A stretch of 64,000 nucleotides of DNA from Pleurotus djamor. Its lineage: Eukaryota; Basidiomycota; Agaricomycetes; Agaricales; Pleurotaceae. Location of the stretch: the NCBI GenBank assembly GCA_029747585.1, contig JAPEVF010000018.1:1-64000 (forward strand), read 5' to 3'. The notes below the pieces were generated by a model. The model saw only the letters and a program-made list of their open reading frames with translations. It had not been told where the DNA came from and did not search any database. Positions 58,180 through 64,000 of the stretch are shown here, in pieces. The translations under genes and the position numbers were made by a program. How positions within the stretch are numbered: position 1 is the stretch's first letter; every line of letters begins with the position of its first letter.

Positions 58180-58773
58180 CATCAATATGATAGATCATAC
58201 ATAAGGATAAGAACCAGAGCCCACCGGAACATTACACACATACCGCCAATTTACAACATCATATCGAGCGTGGGCCTTCAATTCTTCATGTTCATGATGG
58301 CCATCGACATCGACCAGTCATGATGATATGGATATGTACCCCGCCCAATTTCCAGAATTTCTGCATCTTGGTTCCTGGCGTATGGCCTCAGTCCACTCAT
58401 TACGAGTTGTAGCCTCGTGCTCTGGATCTACTTAGCATTAATTGACACCTCTGCTTTTCCTTTAGACACATAGCTTTCCCCGTTCATCTCACCCGCTTCG
58501 GGCCCAGGTTCTCGCCTCTCTTTATCTCAGAAAGGTATACCACCGGCCCTTCGCCGTCGTTTCTCAACTCTTCGATGCTAATGGAGGACTAGACAACCAA
58601 GCTTGTGTGTCAATATGTCCTCCACCGGCTGTAGTAAGAGAAGGAGCGAGGATCCTGTACTTCCTCGCCGATCTACATCTCTCTATAAGGCTTTGCTTCG
58701 CGCTTTTCTATTAAAAAGCGAGGGGGGCTTGAACGTCGAACAACTCAGGTCAACCTCTATCTTATCCCCCGGA
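58180..58773. other. Intergenic region
   Basis: About 590 bp between the tandem paralogs; no gene recognised. Confidence 0.4.
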
Positions 58774-60927
58774 ATGGCGTCGCTGTCGACCATACTCTCC
58801 GAGAGGTTGGAATCCAGTATGATATCATTGTTTACTCAACCATCTACATCAAACAGCTAACGTCTATCTCTCATCTGCAGACGAACACGACGAACACCCT
58901 CAGCCCGTCATTGACGGCAACGCCACACCTCGCCAACCTCTCCCTCAGAGTCATTGTAAGCCAGAGCCTTTGAACTCCTTGGTCCCTCTTTGGCGTAGCC
59001 AATTCATTCCTATCCAGCTCGTCCCCTACGCAGAGACCCACATTCCGGGCAAAACACCCGTCGCTACGGAGTATCAACCCGCGCTGCCTCACATGTGCTT
59101 CAACCTGCTATTTATGGATTACGACCAGTCAGTGGCGAAGCAAACCCACAACCTTGGACACCAATCAATCCGTATTCTTGGGGATTTCGCCTTCGTTTTC
59201 CAGCTCGCCATCCTGTTTACAGATCCAATACCGGCGCGCTTTGCGCGCGCCCTATTCCTCGTACATCTACTGCATCACTCACACATTTGTCGCGACTTGA
59301 CCACTCTACCCCCTCGCCACCACCGGGTGCCCTCTGCGCGGTAGCGTTGATGGGTCACCGATCCGGTGATGACATTCCACATTCCCCCGTCCCACCTTCA
59401 GAATGTAGTTTCCATCCCTCCTCTAGCGACCAAACTGATAGCTGTAGTGGTGGACTAGCTAGGCCGCCAACGTGGGTGACCCCGCCCAAACGAGCACCCG
59501 AGTTTTTGCCTCCCATCCTATCCACCTTTGACCTGATCTTGGGACAGTTGTATCTTGTCGGACTTCTTGGGATGCCCTCTCACAACCGCATAACGCGAGT
59601 CTTTCTCGAAGCAGAACTCAGTGTACCGGATGTCAAGGATATGATCAACGCCGTTGAGGATGTTACCTTGGACGCTTGGTACGTCTACCCGGAAGAGGGA
59701 GGCCTCGCACCCCCAGTTTCGCCCGCTCTGAGTAAATTCAGAATACTATGGAAGGATTTCATAATATCCATGAAGAGTGACTGGAAGTCAGCGAACATCG
59801 TCTCGGTGCTCTTGCTTGGGTACGTGGATAAACTCCTTTTACGCCCTCTTGCTCACAACCTCACATAGTGCCCTCCTTACGATGCTTCAAATTGACGGCA
59901 TCGAAGGCGATCCGGCGGCTCGGACTGGTGTCCTCCTCTCATTGGTTTGTGCCCTTATGAGCTTGTTGTATGGGAGTATCTATATGGCCCGCTTCGGAAT
60001 GATGAATCGGTTGTACAAAGCAGCCGCGTGGGCTGAGGTAGGTCTCCCCACCCCATCCTTAATCCTTGCCCTGATTTCGAATACCCTATTTAGGAGGCAC
60101 GCAGGGTTCCTACGCCAGTATGGTGGAATGTCTGGATTTTTCTCGCACTTCCCACTATCTGGCTTGCATGGTAAGGGCTCCTTCATCCCCCGTTTACGTA
60201 GCTCAAACCTAATCTTCTTCGTTAATAATACAGGTCTGTCATCTTCTTTGCCGCCTCCGTTCTCTTATACGTTTGGAGAACCGGTTCGGCCAGAGACCCT
60301 CAGGACCCTATCCGCTTGGCCCCTTTGCATGAATTAGGTCCTCGCATCAGCATCTCAGTCCTTTTCGTACTCGGTTTACTCTATCTGGTGTTGGTGTTCA
60401 AAGTGCTCCGTCGATTTGGCTCGTCTATGGATAACGAATGGCGTATTAAGACTAATGCTTGGAGGACCCAGAAAACCTATGAACGACCAGATGCCGAGAC
60501 CGGGCCCCTTGTCGACACCCCTCCCAGGCATTCCCTTGATCTACCTCTTGTCGCACCGGCAGGTGCTGAACCACCCCCAACCAATACCATACCCGAATCT
60601 GTCTCTGAGAAGCCCTCCAAGCCTGGAGATCAGTCCTCCATCATCCCAGGTCCTGACAAACCTGCAGTTAACAACCATACAGACACAAGTTTCTTGGTGT
60701 GTTGCGTTGCTCTCGTCATAAGGAAATTGACGTTAGATGTCCCGTTTGCAGCCCGACATCGATGCAACCTGGGGGGAATTGCCGTTTGCACAAGGTTGAT
60801 CAGATGCAGGGGTAACCTTGCACAAGTAATAAGTGGTGGTAGATTATATGTAGAAGATATCCAATTATATATATCCGTTCGTAGATTCCCAAAGCCGTAT
60901 TCAGCCCTCGAACCATCCTGCTCGTGA
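58774..60927 (+). CDS. Multi-spanning membrane protein, paralog 2 (short form), unknown function
   Basis: The start (58774) gives MASLSTILSERLES, nearly identical to paralog 1. The proline-rich region has PWTPINPYSWGFRLRFPA. The core is very close to paralog 1: DLILGQLYLVGLLGMPSHN, RITRVFLEAELSVPDVKDM, LDAWYVYPEEGGLAPPVSP, MLQIDGIEGDPAARTG, LLSLVCALMSLLYGSIYMA, VIFFAASVLLYVWRTGS and ISVLFVLGLLYLVLVFKVL followed by RRFGSSMDNEWRIKTNAWRT. The long carboxy-terminal tail of paralog 1 is absent; the last frame runs to 60927 and would overlap the stop of the convergent PfkB gene, so the real end may be earlier through a missed intron. Function unknown. Confidence 0.55.
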
Positions 60928-62652
60928 GATCTCCTCAGCCAGGCCAGACCATGTTCGTTTTCTAGCCTTACGGCCTGCCAATTCTGTCGCAAACCTACAG
61001 CAGGAAATGAGCGACGAACTAGAGGAAGGAAAAATTGTCACAAACCTTAAACACTCATCCAATCTCCATCGACCGCGGTCGATTTCAGTTTGATTCACAT
61101 CATCGACACCTCCGCCGAAAGGCGTATAAGGGGGACCAGGAACGATACGCCTACTCAAAGCGTATATCATTCCAGCCACAAACGCATCCTGTGCTCCAAC
61201 TTCATCGACTACACCGTCATCCACGTCTTCTTCCGCTCCCGGTGTCTCCGTACCCTGTGAGTCATTGTCGTCATCTTCTTCAGCATTATATCTCCCTGGA
61301 CTCTTGGCTTGGCTATGACGTGTTTGAGACCGAGATTTGGGTGGTGAAAATGGTGAATGAGAAGAGGCGGTTGCATCCGAGAGGTAGTTCGATGCAGTAA
61401 ATGCACTGGACGAAGGTGTACGACTGCGAGTCCCCGCCCAGAAGTCACTACCACTTCGAACAGATTGGATATCGACCGATTGGTTGGGACCCTCGCGACC
61501 TCGCCGTTGTAAATTGTTGTCGTGGCGAGGTGATGCTGCTGGTGGAGGTGGCGGTCGTTGCTCCACCCATCCTGAGCTCTGGAAATATTCCTTGGTAGGA
61601 ATCGAGAGTGCGGCAGCACCATCAGAACCCCAATAAGCCACTAGGAGGGCATGTGGGGCTGCTAACGACATGATGGAAAGCAGAAACGCGCGGGGAGTTG
61701 TAGCATAGTGCGGTGAATGGGCTTGAGCATAGTGCTTATTGAGAAACAGTATATCTGCATGCGGTATCAGCTGGATAACCTCGGTGTGAGCTCGGCTGGT
61801 GGATAGGACGATTGTTTAACCCTCACCGCTTCAACGCCTTGGCGTCCTTTCCGTCCGACATCTACACTGAAGACACAGTGGCTTCTCCATTTGCGCTCTC
61901 GAGCCAGTCCGTCAAGACCGGTGATATTGCTGAGGGTGGTCTTTACTGACCTTCCTTCAAAGTGCAGCCAATCGAATGGTGCAGGACTATTAGGGTTCAT
62001 GAATATGTTTGGCCGAGGGCCGCTTTGTGAAGGTCGAGGGGATGGTATTGTGGGAGAAGGTGTCGTCGCAGATGCTGAAGCAGGTATAGCAGGCGTCGGG
62101 GGCGATATTACGGGTGGTAACAGACTATAATTCTCCGGGGCCAATAAAGGACCTAAGAGAGATACGAATTCTTCATGGGTTATGTCTGGCAGGGGATTGT
62201 GATTCACCACCGTTCGTGAATCGTCCTCGGCTAGGCAAATTTCGTCACTGAATCAGCAAAACTTCGGACATGGTCAGCGGGAAGGTTTACTCACCAGAAT
62301 GCATGACCCATGCAGTGGGCACACCAGAATTCTTCCAGATTTTGCAATATCGCGTCGTTACACCTTCCGTCTCCAAGTCCTGTACTATCATAGATCCTTC
62401 GTCATTTCCGCCCAAAGAGGCGACCAGAACAGCTTCCACCGCCGGAAACTGAGCCAGAATGGACAACACGGTGCTCGCTGATCCTCCACGCGTCTTGGCC
62501 ACCGAATGGGCGCGTACCACCGTCGACGGCGCCGGGTATGAGGGTATAGAGAGGGTATATGTCTGGAAGAGCGTTCCCGACGCGACGACACGCAGTGGCC
62601 GAAACATAGGATTCAGAAACTGAATGTCTTGGTCGCGACGCAGCTTGGCCAT
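60901..62652 (-). CDS. PfkB-family carbohydrate kinase with low-complexity insert
   Basis: Minus strand, four exons. Start MAKLRRDQDIQFLNPMFRP (62652; an internal Met at 62610 is possible). Exon 1 has HSVAKTRGGSASTVLSILAQ, the substrate-side G-G-x-A block, and VLVASLGGNDEG. After an intron at about 62236-62293 comes DDSRTVVNHNPLPDITHEEF; after a second (61757-61811) come ADILFLNKHYAQAHS and HALLVAYWGSDGAAALS. The catalytic block is DEVGAQDAFVAGMIYALSRR, with Gln where most PfkB kinases have Gly (GAGD); the catalytic Asp is kept. About 130 Ser/Pro/Asp-rich residues are inserted before it. The last exon follows a short intron (60990-61040). The sugar is unknown; ribokinase or ketohexokinase-like. 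Confidence 0.8.
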
Positions 62653-63016
62653 TGTAAAAGTACTGAGTTCCTGCCAGACACGTAGGAGATGGTCTACGAG
62701 AATTGGCTCTGTTTCTGGTAGAGCCGGGTATCGAGGGTATCGAGGTGTGATGGGTGATAGTAATGATGAAGGAGCCGGTCAATTGGTTATTCCCTGGCTC
62801 CTCGCATCCAATATATGTATGACTTACCCCTAGCCTTGCCTTTCCACATTCCGAGTATAATCCTTTGGCTTGAATGTATGGAAAGTGAGGTCAATGAGGG
62901 GAGGAGAGCCAACTTCTTCACATGCTTTCAGCATCTTGTTCTGGAAAAGAAAATGAAAGGTACCAAGCCAAACAATATTCAAGTATGCAGCCGAGTAAGT
63001 AAGAACAAGAAAGGTA
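62653..63016. other. Intergenic region
   Basis: About 360 bp between the Acl4-like stop and the PfkB start (both minus strand); it should hold the PfkB promoter. No gene seen. Confidence 0.4.
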
Positions 63017-64000
63017 TTCAAGACATCTCAACATCCTCGTCCCCACTGTCTTCTACATCTTCCCAGCCACCTTCTTCTTCGCCGTCATCTTCCGCGGGAG
63101 AAGATTTGATCCCGAGGGCCTCGAGATTAGCTATAAGCTCTCGGGCATGTTCCAATAACGGAGCATCGGGGTGTTCTTGATTGGTGTGTAGCTAGGATTT
63201 GTCGTAAGTGATGTCCGGGGGAAGAAGCAGCACAAACTTACGACGACACACGTGTCCAAGCAATCTCTTGCGTCCTTTGCGAGCTCTGCCCAAGTCATTT
63301 CATCAAAAGAACCACCATGTTCTTTCGCCTGTTCACCCATCAAGTAAAAACACCAGCCTTCCAGGTACCAGGCCTCGACATCCTGGTCATCGGTCTCCAT
63401 TATGTCCTTGAGTACTAGCAGCGCAGGTGTGAATAATGCCAACTCTAGGAATAGCCTGACGGTCGAGAGTCGAGAAGGTAAAGGGGGTATCCGTGGATCA
63501 TCTGAAGAGTGCTGAGCGGAATTCGCGTATAGGGAGTGAGAGAGGAGACTCACCTGGATCAAGGTCTTTCCATGCCATCCAGGATTTTTCTATGCAAGCT
63601 TTGGCATCATCTGGACGCTGCTGCGACATCCTCACAGATGCGAGGGCCTGTAAAGCCTCTGCATTTCCAGGATCCACTTGAAGCGCGGTATTGATCAGAG
63701 CTTCGCATGTTTTTTCGGCCTCTGCTTCGAAGCTGGACGGAAGTCAGATGAGACATTGAGCTTCCACAAGGTTGACAGAAGCTTACCAGAGATCGTATGA
63801 GGGGTCCATCCATATTTCTACCATAGCAATCAATGCTCGAACTGTATTGCTTTTGAGTTCAGCATCATCATCTGTCCCTCTTGATCCATTTGCCCGCTCT
63901 TTGCCTTTAAGCTGGACGGTAAAGAGATCGATGGCGCTCTGGTAGTATCGGAGAGCAGAACGGGGTTCCTCGTCACTTAATTGCGCGAGATAGAGGTATG
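63017..64000 (-). CDS. ACL4: Acl4-like TPR assembly chaperone of ribosomal protein L4, 5' partial
   Basis: Minus strand; the amino end lies beyond the right edge. Visible exons read RSALRYYQSAIDLFTVQLKG, VRALIAMVEIWMDPSYDLW, LQVDPGNAEALQALASVRMS and QQRPDDAKACIEKSWMAW, the helix pairs of TPR repeats. These are followed by RLFLELALFTPALLVLKDI, DQDVEAWYLEGWCFYLMGE and HARELIANLEALGI, and the tail is acidic (EEEGGWEDVEDSGDEDVEMS). This order, with WYLEGWCFYLMG and an acidic end, is that of Acl4, which binds new Rpl4 in the cytosol and delivers it to pre-60S particles. Introns near 63190-63240, 63480-63553 and 63733-63786. Confidence 0.75.

Overview
The window is a draft nuclear contig from a basidiomycete fungus, almost certainly a mushroom-forming Agaricomycete. 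Genes are broken by many 36-76 nt introns and packed on both strands. The mobile elements are types known from that class: a Plavaka transposase with a DUF6532 partner gene, a Crypton-type tyrosine recombinase, a Tet/JBP-like 2OG-Fe(II) oxygenase remnant and LINE pieces. A HET-domain gene is also present. Runs of N, worst at 42.4-45.1 kb and 55.0-56.7 kb, and homopolymer-linked frame breaks show unfinished sequence. All exon joins below were read by eye from splice sites and frame; no alignment was run.

Layout. 1-2925: 3' part of a CAMK-type kinase, KIN4-like. 4.0-5.5 kb: thioesterase-like membrane protein. 5.7-8.2 kb (minus): decayed HET gene abutting a Crypton remnant. 8.75-15.7 kb: a trypsin-like protease gene divergent from the first of two paralogous glycine-zipper genes, with an oxygenase pseudogene between the paralogs. 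16.4-17.9 kb: xanthine dioxygenase. 18.2-18.9 kb: secreted or membrane-anchored protein. 20.1-29.6 kb is a housekeeping block: kinetochore Mis14/Nsl1, splicing factor Yju2 and the DNA polymerase epsilon catalytic subunit. 29.8-30.1 kb: a WASP/Las17 tail cut off at an N block. 30.6-32.0 kb: double cupredoxin surface protein. 32.3-38.5 kb (minus): AIG2-like protein, F-box protein, UBE2W-type E2, a SKN1/KRE6 amino-terminal fragment and a second F-box protein. 38.8-40.6 kb: tRNA thiolation factor CTU2/NCS2. 40.9-42.0 kb: rhamnogalacturonan-acetylesterase-like enzyme. 42.2-45.2 kb (minus): Ca2+/H+ antiporter.

45.6-53.1 kb is a nested transposon island. LINE RNase H fragments flank a two-gene Plavaka element, and the right LINE fragment is split again by a 727-bp insertion flanked by ATGT. 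53.7-54.3 kb: cytochrome c oxidase subunit (yeast Cox4/human COX5B type). 55.0-60.9 kb: tandem pair of multi-spanning membrane proteins of unknown function. 60.9-62.7 kb (minus): PfkB sugar kinase. 63.0 kb to the end (minus): Acl4-like TPR chaperone of Rpl4, amino end outside the window.

The housekeeping genes are unrelated jobs sharing a neighbourhood. The best candidate for an undescribed system is the 8.75-15.7 kb locus, where a chromosomal serine protease shares a promoter region with one of two related proteins carrying a glycine-zipper-like hydrophobic segment, next to an incompatibility-type gene. A protease-activated membrane effector is a hypothesis only. A second theme is very small exons: 11, 12, 19, 21 and 24 nt exons are needed to complete three enzymes.
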